This document shows positions 1 through 8,224 of a DNA stretch of 39,293 nt, piece after piece. Source of the DNA: Ancylobacter novellus (GTDB taxonomy: Bacteria > Pseudomonadota > Alphaproteobacteria > Rhizobiales > Xanthobacteraceae); NCBI GenBank assembly GCA_003241485.1, contig QFQD01000044.1, forward strand, positions 1 to 39,293, written 5' to 3'. The notes under the pieces are model-generated. The model was not told where the DNA came from. It did not search any database and worked only from the letters and a program-made list of their open reading frames with translations. The first letter of the stretch is position 1. Each line of letters begins with the position of its first letter. The translations under genes were made by a program, and so were the position numbers.

Positions 1-1266
1 TCCCGCGCTATTCCCTCGGAATCATCTCCCGCCCAGCTTCCCGCCCATGGCGTCGGCGCCGGCAGACCGAGATGGGCGAGCGCGCCGCAGGCGGCGGCGA
101 AGCCGGTGGCGAAACAGGCCTGCAGCAAATAGCCACCCGTCGGCGCCTCCCAGTCCAACATTTCGCCGGCTATGAAATTGCCCGGGCGCGCCTTCAGCAT
201 CAGCCTCCCGTCGAGCGCGTCATGAAGAACGCCGCCGGCGGAGGAGATGGCCCGCTCCAGCGGCGCCATGCCCGTGACTGCCAGGGGGAGCGCCTTTATT
301 AGACCGGCAAGACGCTCCGGCTCGGTGGGCAGCGGCATGGCCGCCTCGCGCAGCAGCCCCGCCGCGACCGGCGACAGGCCGGCGGCCGCGCTTGCGGCTG
401 GCGCCGAGCCTCGACGCCAGCGCTTCGACCGACATATCCGGCCGCAGGTCGACCGAGAGCTGAGCGCTCCCCTCCCGCAGGGCGGCGTCGCGCAGCAGCG
501 CCGAGAGCGCGTACACCGCCCCGCCCTCAAGACCCGAAGGATCGACCATCGCCTCGCCGCGCACCGTCCGCCCCCCGGCGGTGAGCGCGATACGCTTCAG
601 CGGCTGGCCGGCGAAGCGCGCGACAAAGGACGGCGACCAGGTAATGTGTGCGCCACTATTGGCTGGGCGAAGCGGCGCGCTCGCCACGCCCGCCTCCTCG
701 AAGACCCGCACCCAGGCACCGTCGCTGCCGAGGCGCGGCCAGCTCGCCCCGCCCAGCGCGAAGAGGGTGGCGGCGGGCGCGGCATCGCGCGGACCTTCGG
801 GACCTTCGAAACGAAGCCCGCCCGATTCGTTCCAGCCCAGCCACCGATGTCGGGGATAGAGGCGCACGCCGAGCTGATCGAGCCGGCGCAGCCAGGCGCG
901 CAGCAGCGGCGATGCCTTAAAGCTCTTGGGAAAGACCCGGCCGCTGGACCCGACAAAGGTCGGCTCGCCGAGGCCCTCAGCCCAGGCCCGCAGCCGCGCG
1001 GGCGGAAAAGCGTCGAGCATCGGCGCCAGCCACTCCGCCGCCGCGCCGTAGCGCGTGAGGAAGCGCTCGCGCGGCTCCGAATGCGTCAGGTTCAGCCCGC
1101 CGCGTCCGGCAATCAGCAGCTTGCGCGCCGGCGAGGCCATGCGGTCATACACACTCACCCGGCAGCCGGCGCGCGCCAGCGTCTCGGCGGCGATCAGCCC
1201 GGCCGGCCCGGCGCCGACAATCGCGACGTCGGGACCGTGGGCCTCGGCAGGCAGCGTTCCGTTCAA
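1..1266 (-). pseudogene. NAD(P)/FAD-dependent flavoprotein (HI0933/BaiN-like, TIGR03862 type), frameshifted and cut by the left edge
   Basis: The first 285 or so residues carry an N-terminal dinucleotide-binding motif (VGAGPAGL, near residue 17) and the GRGGLNLTHS motif typical of HI0933-type flavoproteins. After the segment LASRLGASRK (about positions 390-420) the frame turns to low-similarity Arg/Gly sequence. The expected family C-terminus (GLSPVAAGLLREA, then LAGLIKALPLAVTGM, NFIAGEMLDWEAPTGGYLLQ, ACFATGFAAACGALAH) is encoded in the neighbouring frame from about 403 down to the window edge, with no stop reached. About ten residues expected between the two halves also seem missing, so a small out-of-frame deletion is likelier than a single-base slip, though an assembly error is possible. 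The reaction and substrate of this subfamily are not established. Start ATG at 1266. Confidence 0.75.
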
Positions 1267-1429
1267 CGGCTCACAATCCGATTCAGGATGAAGTCAGCGG
1301 CAAAAATCGAGCGGGAGGAATCACTTGGCCGCCCTCGCCGACACACCGATTCCATTCCCGCCGCCGGTTGGGAAATTGATTCAACGCGCTGAAAGGATGA
1401 TTCCGGAACGCCGTGTATCATCTTGATTT

Positions 1430-3250
1430 TCATCGGTTTTCGATCGTCGCCATGTCGCTGATCCGCAGATTGACCTGCGTGCGGCCCTGCCAGCTGTCGA
1501 GTTCCAGCATGCCCGCCACATGGACCTGCTGGCCACGCGCGGCGAGCAGCGCCTGACCGAGCGGCGCATTGGCGGCGCGGAACGCCACAGCAGAGATGAT
1601 CGTGCCGTCCGAGCCGCGCAGGCGCACCCGCACCTGATCGGAATTGCCAGGCTCGGCATAGACGATGCGATGGGCGGGAAAGGCGAAGACCGGCTGCGGA
1701 TTGCCGGCGCCAAAGGGCCCTGCCCGCTCCACCAGATCGACGAGATCCGGCGTCGCCCCGGCGGCCGAAAGGGCGGCGTCGATCACCGTCTCGTCGACGG
1801 CGCGCGCCTCCTCCACCGTCTCGGTCAGCGCCTCTTCGAGATAGGCCCGCAGCGCGCCGAGCTTGTCGCGCGCCACCGTGAGCCCGGCCGCCATGGCGTG
1901 GCCGCCGCCCTTCACCAGCAGCCCGCGCTCCACCGCGCCGCGTACCGCCCGCCCGACATCGACGCCGGGAATGGAGCGCGCCGAGCCCGCCCCGCTCTCT
2001 CCGGTGAAGGCGATGGCGAAAGCGGGCCGGCCGAACTTCTCCTTGAGCCGCGCGGCGACGAGGCCGACGACGCCGGGGTGCCAGCCCTGCCCGCTGGCAA
2101 GAATGACCGCGCCGGTGCCGGCGAGCCCGAGCGCGGCCTCCGCCTCCATCTCGGCCTCGGCGACGATGGCGCGCTCCACCTGCTGGCGCTCGCTGTTGAG
2201 ACGGTCGAGCTCGGTGGCGATCACCGCCGCCTCGATCGGATCGCGCGTCAGCAGCAGCCGTGTTCCCAGCGCGGCGTCGCCGATCCGCCCGCCGGCATTG
2301 ATTCGCGGGCCGAGCAGGAAGCCGAGATGCCAGGCCTTGGGCGGGCCGGAGAGGCGCGCGGCGTCCATCAGCGCCGTCAAGCCCGGCCGCTCCCGCTTGC
2401 GCAGCACGAGAAGGCCCTTGGTGACGAAGGCGCGGTTGAGCCCGAGCAGCGGCACGACATCCGCCACCGTGCCGAGCGCAACGATATCGAGGCTGGCGAG
2501 CAGGTCCGGCGCGGGGCGCTCCTCAGTCCACCAGCCGCGCTGGCGCAGCTCGCGCAGCAGACCGACGGCGACGACGAAGACCAGACCGACGGCGCAGAGG
2601 TGCCCGAGGCCGGAGAGATCGTCCACCCGGTTCGGGTTCACCAGCGCCGCGACCTCGGGAAGCTCCTCGCCGGCCTGATGGTGATCGATGACGACGACGT
2701 CGAGACCCAGTTCGCGCGCGCGGGCGAACGGCTCGAAGCTCATCGTGCCGCAGTCCACCGTCACCAGCAGCGTCGCGCCCTCGGCCGCCAGCGCCTCAAT
2801 GGCGGGAATATTGGGGCCGTAGCCTTCAAAGATGCGGTCGGGAATGTGGAAGGCGGGGTCCAGCCCGCCGGCGCGCAGCACTTCCACGAGCAGCGCCGTG
2901 GAGGTCGCGCCGTCCACGTCGTAATCGCCGAAGACGGCAACCTTCTCGTTGCGGGTGACGGCGTCGGCAAGACGCGCGACGGCGGCACCCATGTCGGTCA
3001 GCGTGTCCGGGTCGGGCAGGAGACGGCGCACCGTCGGGTCGAGCCAGGCTTCGACCTCGTCAAGGCCGACGCCCCGCCCGGCGAGGATGCGCGCGAGGAT
3101 CTCAGGGACGCCATGGCGCTGGACGATGGCGAGCGTTGTCTGCGCGCCGCGCGCATCCACGCGCTCGCGCCAGAAGCGCCCCGTTGCCGAACGCGCGACG
3201 CCGAGAAAAGCGCGCGGCGGCGGCGCAGCCGTGGGAAGGGTCAGACTCAT
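1430..3250 (-). CDS. recJ: Single-stranded-DNA-specific exonuclease RecJ
   Basis: A 606-residue protein of normal RecJ length. RecJ degrades single-stranded DNA 5' to 3' in recombination (RecF pathway), mismatch repair and fork processing. The DHH-family metal-binding motifs are visible: DYDVDG at residues 109-114, VDCG at 165-168 and IDHH at 188-191, followed by the RINAGGRIGDA segment near 315 and the DHHA1 glycine-rich motif KGGGHAMAAGL in the C-terminal half, then an OB-fold-like tail. The start at 3250 gives MSLTLPTAAPPPRAFLGV, matching alphaproteobacterial RecJ N-termini. In related genomes recJ usually follows glpX; here about 4 kb of other genes separate them. Confidence 0.96.
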   Translation of the reverse strand: MSLTLPTAAPPPRAFLGVARSATGRFWRERVDARGAQTTLAIVQRHGVPEILARILAGRGVGLDEVEAWLDPTVRRLLPDPDTLTDMGAAVARLADAVTRNEKVAVFGDYDVDGATSTALLVEVLRAGGLDPAFHIPDRIFEGYGPNIPAIEALAAEGATLLVTVDCGTMSFEPFARARELGLDVVVIDHHQAGEELPEVAALVNPNRVDDLSGLGHLCAVGLVFVVAVGLLRELRQRGWWTEERPAPDLLASLDIVALGTVADVVPLLGLNRAFVTKGLLVLRKRERPGLTALMDAARLSGPPKAWHLGFLLGPRINAGGRIGDAALGTRLLLTRDPIEAAVIATELDRLNSERQQVERAIVAEAEMEAEAALGLAGTGAVILASGQGWHPGVVGLVAARLKEKFGRPAFAIAFTGESGAGSARSIPGVDVGRAVRGAVERGLLVKGGGHAMAAGLTVARDKLGALRAYLEEALTETVEEARAVDETVIDAALSAAGATPDLVDLVERAGPFGAGNPQPVFAFPAHRIVYAEPGNSDQVRVRLRGSDGTIISAVAFRAANAPLGQALLAARGQQVHVAGMLELDSWQGRTQVNLRISDMATIENR

Positions 3251-3412
3251 GGCTGCAGGATAAGCCTGAACTGAGGCGCCACGTCGAGAGGGAGTCTCGA
3301 AGCCGACGCATCCGCATGTGTCATCCCGCCGTCATGGCTCCGTTACGCCGGCGACATGCCGGAAGGTCAGGAAGGCGGCCTAGGTTTTATCCCTCGCCAA
3401 CGGAGAACCGTC

Positions 3413-4777
3413 ATGGCCCGCCCCTCCTTCCGAACCTGTCTTCTCGCAGGTGCGGCCCTCATCGCCCTCACCGCCCCGCAGGCCCGCGCCGACCAGGCCT
3501 ATCCCGCCACGCTTAGCGGCCACGCCGTACTGCCGGCGGAGAGCTTCATCGACATGCCGGCGGATGCCCCGGAAGATCTGAAGACCTCCGGCAAGTACAC
3601 CACCGGCACGCGCGTCGAGGCACCCGGCACGGTGATGGGCAAGTCGGCGGGCCGCCCGACCGGCGTCTCCGTGCCGTTCAAGGGCCAGCCGCTGCAGGGG
3701 CACTCCGGCATCAAGGTGATGCCCGATGGCAGCGTCTGGATCCTGACCGACAACGGCTTCGGCTCCAAGGCCAACAGCCCGGATTCGGCGCTCTACCTCA
3801 ACCACTACAAGATCGACTGGCAGAGCGGCACGTTCAACCGGCTGGACACCGTCTTCCTGACCGACCCGGACAAGAAGGTGCCGTTCCGCATCGTGCATGA
3901 CGGGACGCAGAAGCGCTATCTGACGGGCGCCGACTTCGACCTCGAGAGCTTCCAGTTCGTCGGCGACGACATCTGGATCGGCGAGGAGTTCGGCCCCTTC
4001 CTCATCAAGGCCGACAAGACCGGCAAGGTGCTCGGCGTGTTCGACACGGTCGCCGGCGAGGCGCCGGTGCGTTCGCCCGACAACTACCTCGTCGCCTCGG
4101 CCGGCGCGCCGAACCAGACGGCAGAATTCAATGCCCGCCGCTCCAAGGGCTTCGAGGGCATGGCCGCCTCGAAGGACGGGAAATTCCTCTACCCGCTGCT
4201 GGAAGGCCCGCTGTGGGACGCTTCCAAGAAGGATTGGCAGAAGACCGCGGACGGCAAGGAATATCTGCAGATCCTCGAATTCGACGTCGCCGCGCAGAAG
4301 TGGACCGGCCGCGCCTGGCAGTATGTTCTGGAGCAGAACGGCAACGCCATCGGCGACTTCAACATGATCGACGGAACCACCGGCCTGATCATAGAGCGCG
4401 ACAATGGCGAAGGCACCGTAGACAAGGCCTGCGCCGCCGGCACCAAGGGCCCGGACTGTTTCCACGACCTCGCCAAGTTCAAGCGCGTCTACAAGATCGA
4501 GATGACCGACGCCAATGTCGGCCAGCCGGTCCGCAAGATCGGCCATATCGACCTGATGAAGATCGCCGATCCCGACAAGAAGGCGAAGAAGCCGCTGAAT
4601 GAGGGCGTGCTGACCTTCCCGTTCTTCACCATCGAGAATGTCGATGTGGTGGACGCCACCCACATCGTCGTCGGCAACGACAACAACCTGCCCTTCTCCT
4701 CCTCGCGCGACCCGAAGAAGGCGGACGACAACGAGCTGATCCTACTCGAAGTCGGCGAGTTCCTGAAGGCGAAGTAG
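3413..4777 (+). CDS. Exported esterase-like protein of the phytase-like family (PF13449)
   Basis: A 454-residue protein with a Sec signal peptide (basic MARPSFR, hydrophobic core, probable cleavage after ARA near residue 24), so it acts in the periplasm or outside the cell. The rest fits the beta-propeller 'esterase-like activity of phytase' family: HSGIKVMPDGSVWILTDNGFG, a GADFDLESFQFVGDDIWIGEE stretch broken by acidic residues, KGFEGMAASKDGKFLYPLLEG and ENVDVVDATHIVVGNDNN. The substrate cannot be told; phosphoesterase activity is only suggested by the family name. An upstream in-frame start at 3356 exists, but 3413 has a GGAGA ribosome site 7 nt ahead and begins the signal peptide. It is divergent from recJ and convergent with the EamA exporter. 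Confidence 0.85.
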   Translation: MARPSFRTCLLAGAALIALTAPQARADQAYPATLSGHAVLPAESFIDMPADAPEDLKTSGKYTTGTRVEAPGTVMGKSAGRPTGVSVPFKGQPLQGHSGIKVMPDGSVWILTDNGFGSKANSPDSALYLNHYKIDWQSGTFNRLDTVFLTDPDKKVPFRIVHDGTQKRYLTGADFDLESFQFVGDDIWIGEEFGPFLIKADKTGKVLGVFDTVAGEAPVRSPDNYLVASAGAPNQTAEFNARRSKGFEGMAASKDGKFLYPLLEGPLWDASKKDWQKTADGKEYLQILEFDVAAQKWTGRAWQYVLEQNGNAIGDFNMIDGTTGLIIERDNGEGTVDKACAAGTKGPDCFHDLAKFKRVYKIEMTDANVGQPVRKIGHIDLMKIADPDKKAKKPLNEGVLTFPFFTIENVDVVDATHIVVGNDNNLPFSSSRDPKKADDNELILLEVGEFLKAK

Positions 4778-4829
4778 ACCGCCCCCTCGCCCCGCGCGGC
4801 CGGTGCGCCAACGCTCCGGCCGTCCGGCG

Positions 4830-5693
4830 TTACGCCGTATCGGGCAGCGTGGTCGCGGGCTTGCGCAGGATAAGCGCTACGCCCGCGACCATGACCAGCG
4901 TGCCGACGACTTTCACCGGCGATGGGTCGTCGCCAATCAGCACGATGCCGAACAGCACGGTGAGCAGCGGGTTCAGCATGGAATAGGGCACCACCGCATT
5001 CACCGAGTGGCGCTGCAGGAGCCAGTACCAGATGCCGTACGCGATGATGGACGATCCGATCGCGCTATAGGCGACGGAGAACCAGCCGTGCCATCCCGCC
5101 GAGGCAAGCATGCCCCAGCGATCCGATTCCAGCAGCCATGACGCGAACAGCAGCTGCGGCACGGAAAACAGCGACGACCACCCCATCATCGCCATGGGCG
5201 AGATGCCGGCCACCTGCTTGACGATGAGATTGGTCACCGCCCAGCCCGTGGCGCTGACCACCAGCAGCCCAAGCGAGAGCGGCGGCGGCAAGGTTGGCCC
5301 GACCGCCAGCACGGCGATACCCGCCACCGAGACCACGAGGCCCAGCAGCCGGACAAGGCCCAGCGGCTCGCGCAGCCAGAGGCAGGCGAGCAGCGTGGCG
5401 ATGGGGCCGCCCAGCTGGATGATGACCGCGCTCGTGCCCGCCTCGGCGTGCTCCAGCGCGGCGAACAGCATGCCGAAATGGATGGTGCCGAAGGTGAAAG
5501 ACACCAGCAGCACGCCGGGCAGTTGCCGGCGCGTGATCCGCGTGAAGGGCACGACCAGCAGCGAGACGAGCGTGAACCGCAGCGCCGTGGTCAAGACGGG
5601 GGGAATTTCCGCCACGCCGAGCTTTATGACGATCATGTTGAGCGCCCACACGCAGATCACGGCGAGGGCGAGGCATTTGTCCCGAAGCGGCAT
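4830..5693 (-). CDS. DMT-superfamily (EamA) inner-membrane transporter
   Basis: A 287-residue, very hydrophobic protein with two tandem EamA repeats (about residues 5-130 and 145-280), which predicts ten membrane helices. The opening CLALAVICVWALNMIVIKLG is the typical first EamA helix, and each repeat ends in a conserved basic/acidic loop followed by VVGTLVMVAGVALIL-type helices. EamA proteins export amino acids, purines or other metabolites; nothing here identifies the substrate. The gene is convergent with the phytase-like gene (52 nt between stops) and divergent from the hydrolase at 5883. Confidence 0.88.
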   Translation of the reverse strand: MPLRDKCLALAVICVWALNMIVIKLGVAEIPPVLTTALRFTLVSLLVVPFTRITRRQLPGVLLVSFTFGTIHFGMLFAALEHAEAGTSAVIIQLGGPIATLLACLWLREPLGLVRLLGLVVSVAGIAVLAVGPTLPPPLSLGLLVVSATGWAVTNLIVKQVAGISPMAMMGWSSLFSVPQLLFASWLLESDRWGMLASAGWHGWFSVAYSAIGSSIIAYGIWYWLLQRHSVNAVVPYSMLNPLLTVLFGIVLIGDDPSPVKVVGTLVMVAGVALILRKPATTLPDTA

Positions 5694-5882
5694 CGTAGAC
5701 CGAGAGCGAAGAGGCGGAAGGGGACCTACGGCGCGATACGCGTCGCAGGACGATTCGATGAATGCACGCCCCGCAGCGCGGGATAGCGCGCTACCGGCTC
5801 AAAGCAAAGGGGCTCCCCTCCCCGTTTCGCGCCTTGCGGACGCGGCATAATCCACCCGCGGCACCCTGCCCGGCTTGCCTGT

Positions 5883-6605
5883 ATGCACGGCCGCATTATG
5901 GTGCGCGCCATGCTCGATCTTTCCCTTCTCGGCCGCCTGCGGTTCCAGCACGCGGCCCCGACCAAGCCGCCACTTCCGCCCGGCCGGCACGACCTCGGCC
6001 TGTTCGATACGCGCGACTATGTGCTGATCGTTCCCGAGAGTGTCGATGCCTTGACCCCGACGCCGCTGGTGACGCTGTTCCATGGCGGCGGCGGCAGCGC
6101 GGAGAAGATCATGCCGATCCTGCGCCGGCATGCCGAGGAGCGCGGCTTTCTGCTGCTTGTGCCGCAATCACAGTTTCCGACCTGGGACATTGTCATAGCC
6201 GGCAATGGACCGGACCTTGAGAGGCTCGACATCGGCCTGCGGGAAGTCGCCGCGCGCTTCCGCCTGGATCCAACGCATTTCGCCTTTGCCGGGCATTCGG
6301 ATGGCGGCAGCTATTCGCTCTCGACGGGTCTCAGCAATGGGCACCTCGTGACCCACATTCTCGCCTTTTCCGCCGGCTTCATGACCGTGCTGGCGCAGGA
6401 GGGCGCGCCAAAGGTGTTCATCGCCCATGGCCAGCAGGACACGCAGACGCCGATCTCTACCGCGGGCCGCTCGCATGCGGCCAAGCTACGCGGCGCCGGC
6501 TATGACCTGACCTATATCGAGCACCCCGGCCCGCACGCCTCGCAGCCGGAGATGGTGCAGCTTGGCGTCGATTATTTCCTCAAGGATATCGCGCCAGCGA
6601 CCTGA
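5883..6605 (+). CDS. Alpha/beta hydrolase, phospholipase/carboxylesterase-like
   Basis: A 240-residue cytoplasmic serine hydrolase. The oxyanion segment TLFHGGGGSA is near residue 64, the nucleophile elbow GHSDGG near residues 139-144, the acid in HGQQDTQTP near 191 and the catalytic His in EHPGPHASQP near 219, so the triad looks complete. It resembles the PhaC-depolymerase-like and YpfH/carboxylesterase group of compact hydrolases, but the substrate is unknown. The start is uncertain: ATGs at 5883, 5898 and 5910 are all in frame and none has a good Shine-Dalgarno site; MLDLSLLGRL (5910) may be the true start. A hairpin terminator follows the stop. Confidence 0.82.
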   Translation: MHGRIMVRAMLDLSLLGRLRFQHAAPTKPPLPPGRHDLGLFDTRDYVLIVPESVDALTPTPLVTLFHGGGGSAEKIMPILRRHAEERGFLLLVPQSQFPTWDIVIAGNGPDLERLDIGLREVAARFRLDPTHFAFAGHSDGGSYSLSTGLSNGHLVTHILAFSAGFMTVLAQEGAPKVFIAHGQQDTQTPISTAGRSHAAKLRGAGYDLTYIEHPGPHASQPEMVQLGVDYFLKDIAPAT

Positions 6606-6619
6606 TCCCGCCAAAAGCA

Positions 6620-6644
6620 AAAGGCCGGCGCAAGGCCGGCCTTT
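6620..6644. terminator. Bidirectional hairpin terminator between hydrolase and small unknown gene
   Basis: A perfect 10-bp stem, AAAGGCCGGC (6620-6629) with GCCGGCCTTT (6635-6644), around a 5-nt loop. The A/T ends of the stem make it usable from both strands. It lies 15 nt after the hydrolase stop and 24 nt from the end of the convergent minus-strand gene. Confidence 0.85.
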
Positions 6645-6667
6645 CGTCAGGAGGTAGAGAAGCGCGC

Positions 6668-7009
6668 TCAGGCGACCTTCTTCACCGTCTTGGCGATGTC
6701 GGCGACTTCCGCCTCATACTTCGCAACGAGCGCGGCGAAATCACCGGCGCCGGCCTTCAGCGCGCGCTTCACGTCGGACGACCAGGTGGTGTTGCGCAGC
6801 GTGAAGGTGGTGGTGGCGGACGAACCGTACTTCTTGGAGAAGGCCACGTTCAGCTTGAACGGAATCGGCTCGGACGCGAGATAGCTGGTGGTCGGGTGCT
6901 CCTTGACGAAGGCCGCGTAGGTCTCGGCGACCTCCTGATACTTCTCGGCGGCGATGAGCGCATCGATCTTGGCCAGCAGGGGCGGAAGGAGCGAATGAGG
7001 AGCGGTCAT
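6668..7009 (-). CDS. Small protein of unknown function
   Basis: 113 residues, with no signal peptide or membrane segment. I do not recognise the family. It begins MTAPHSLLPPLLAKIDALIAAEKYQEV, an amphipathic helix region, has a TTTFTLRNTTWSSDVKR segment in the middle and a Lys/Ala-rich helical end. A longer reading frame reaches back to 7201, but the ATG at 7009 has an AAGGGAA ribosome site 6 nt ahead, and the upstream stretch is low-similarity sequence that would run into the glpX terminator. It probably has its own promoter (7087-7114). Confidence 0.7.
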   Translation of the reverse strand: MTAPHSLLPPLLAKIDALIAAEKYQEVAETYAAFVKEHPTTSYLASEPIPFKLNVAFSKKYGSSATTTFTLRNTTWSSDVKRALKAGAGDFAALVAKYEAEVADIAKTVKKVA

Positions 7010-7086
7010 GGGTCGTTCCCTTTGCAATTTGACTTTGCATTCTCGCGCAAGGCGCTTCCTCGCGGAAGGCTGGTCGGCGACGCTCT

Positions 7087-7114
7087 GGTATACAGCACAC
7101 CGGGCGGCTTCCAA
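7087..7114 (-). promoter_or_regulatory. Possible sigma70-type promoter for the small gene at 6668-7009
   Basis: Reading the minus strand, TTGGAA (7114-7109), a 16-nt spacer and TATACC (7092-7087) lie about 80 nt before the start codon. Each hexamer matches the consensus at four positions. The isolated gene needs a promoter because the glpX terminator lies upstream. Confidence 0.35.
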
Positions 7115-7160
7115 AGTCCGCGCTGCACCATTGGCCACTTTCCGAAAGCGACCGGCCGGC

Positions 7161-7191
7161 AAAACGAAAACGGGGCGCCGCGCGCCCCGTT
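7161..7191 (-). terminator. Terminator of the aminotransferase-hom-glpX unit
   Basis: Stem AACGGGGCGC (7169-7178) pairs with GCGCCCCGTT (7182-7191). On the minus strand the hairpin is followed by TTTTCGTTTT (7170-7161), a typical rho-independent tail. It starts 22 nt after the glpX stop. Confidence 0.88.
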
Positions 7192-7212
7192 GCCGTCGCA
7201 TACGATGTCAGT

Positions 7213-8211
7213 TCAGCCGAGATGGAACTTGGAGAGGTCACGGTGCTCGGCCTCGATCCAGCGCACGGTGCCCGACGCCGAGCGCATGACCACGGTGTGG
7301 GTGGTCACCACATCGCCGCGATACTTCACGCCCTTCAGCAGGTTGCCGGTCGTCACGCCGGTCGCGGCGATCAGGCAGTCACCACGCACCATGTCGGTGA
7401 TGGTGTAGATCTTCTTCGGGTCGGTGACGCCCATCAGCTTGGCGCGCTCGCGCTTCTCCTCGGTGTCGAGGATGAGCCGGGTGTACATCTCACCGCCAAT
7501 GCAGCGCAGCGCGGCTGCCGCCAGCACGCCTTCCGGCGCGCCGCCCGTGCCTAGATAGATGTCGACGCCGGTCTCGTCGGGATCCGTGGTGTGGATCACG
7601 CCGGCGACGTCGCCATCGGTAATCAGTTGCACCGAGGCGCCGGTCTTGCGCACGGCGGCGATGATGCCGGCGTGGCGCGGACGGTCGAGGATGAGCGCGG
7701 TGATTTCCGACGGCTTCACGCCCTTCGCCTTGGCCAGCGAGTGGATGTTGTCCTCAGGGGTGGCGTCAATGTCGATCGTGCCCTTGGCGTAGCCCGGGCC
7801 GATGGCAATCTTGTCCATGTAGACGTCGGGGGCATAGAGCAGCGTGCCGCCCTCGGCCATCGCCATCACGGCGATGGAGCCCGGCATGTTCTTGGCGCAG
7901 AGCGTGGTGCCTTCCAGCGGATCGACCGCGATGTCCACCGCCGGGCCCTTGCCGGTGCCGACTTCCTCGCCGATGAACAGCATCGGCGCCTCGTCGCGCT
8001 CGCCCTCGCCGATGACGATGCGGCCGGCGATCGGCAGGCGGTTAAGCTCGCGCCGCATGGCGTCCACCGCCGCCTTGTCGGCCGCCTTCTCGTCGCCGCG
8101 GCCGCGCAGGCTCGCGGAAGCAACCGCCGCGCGCTCGGTAACGCGCACCAGTTCGAGCGTCAGAATGCGCTCAAGCGCCTGGCCCGCCTTGACCGTGATC
8201 TCTTCCGCCAT
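7213..8211 (-). CDS. glpX: Class II fructose-1,6-bisphosphatase
   Basis: A 332-residue protein that removes the 1-phosphate of fructose 1,6-bisphosphate in gluconeogenesis and, in autotrophs, the Calvin cycle. Class II motifs are plain: GEGERDEAPM at residues 68-77 and the metal/phosphate site DPLEGT at 97-102, then GDGDVAGVI-like and GTGGAPEGVL segments. The length is usual for the family. The gene follows hom after 13 nt, with an AGAGGG ribosome site ahead of the ATG, so the two are surely one transcript, and a terminator follows. Confidence 0.97.
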   Translation of the reverse strand: MAEEITVKAGQALERILTLELVRVTERAAVASASLRGRGDEKAADKAAVDAMRRELNRLPIAGRIVIGEGERDEAPMLFIGEEVGTGKGPAVDIAVDPLEGTTLCAKNMPGSIAVMAMAEGGTLLYAPDVYMDKIAIGPGYAKGTIDIDATPEDNIHSLAKAKGVKPSEITALILDRPRHAGIIAAVRKTGASVQLITDGDVAGVIHTTDPDETGVDIYLGTGGAPEGVLAAAALRCIGGEMYTRLILDTEEKRERAKLMGVTDPKKIYTITDMVRGDCLIAATGVTTGNLLKGVKYRGDVVTTHTVVMRSASGTVRWIEAEHRDLSKFHLG

Positions 8212-8224
8212 CGTCCCAGCCCTC

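Noticed and set aside
3356..3412. Longer N-terminus for the phytase-like protein
   Set aside because: It would bury the signal peptide behind 19 polar residues and include the ribosome site of the better start at 3413.
4778..4829. GGCCGG/CCGGCC pairing between the phytase-like and exporter genes as a terminator
   Set aside because: Only 6 bp with a 12-nt loop and no T-run on either strand; too weak to call.
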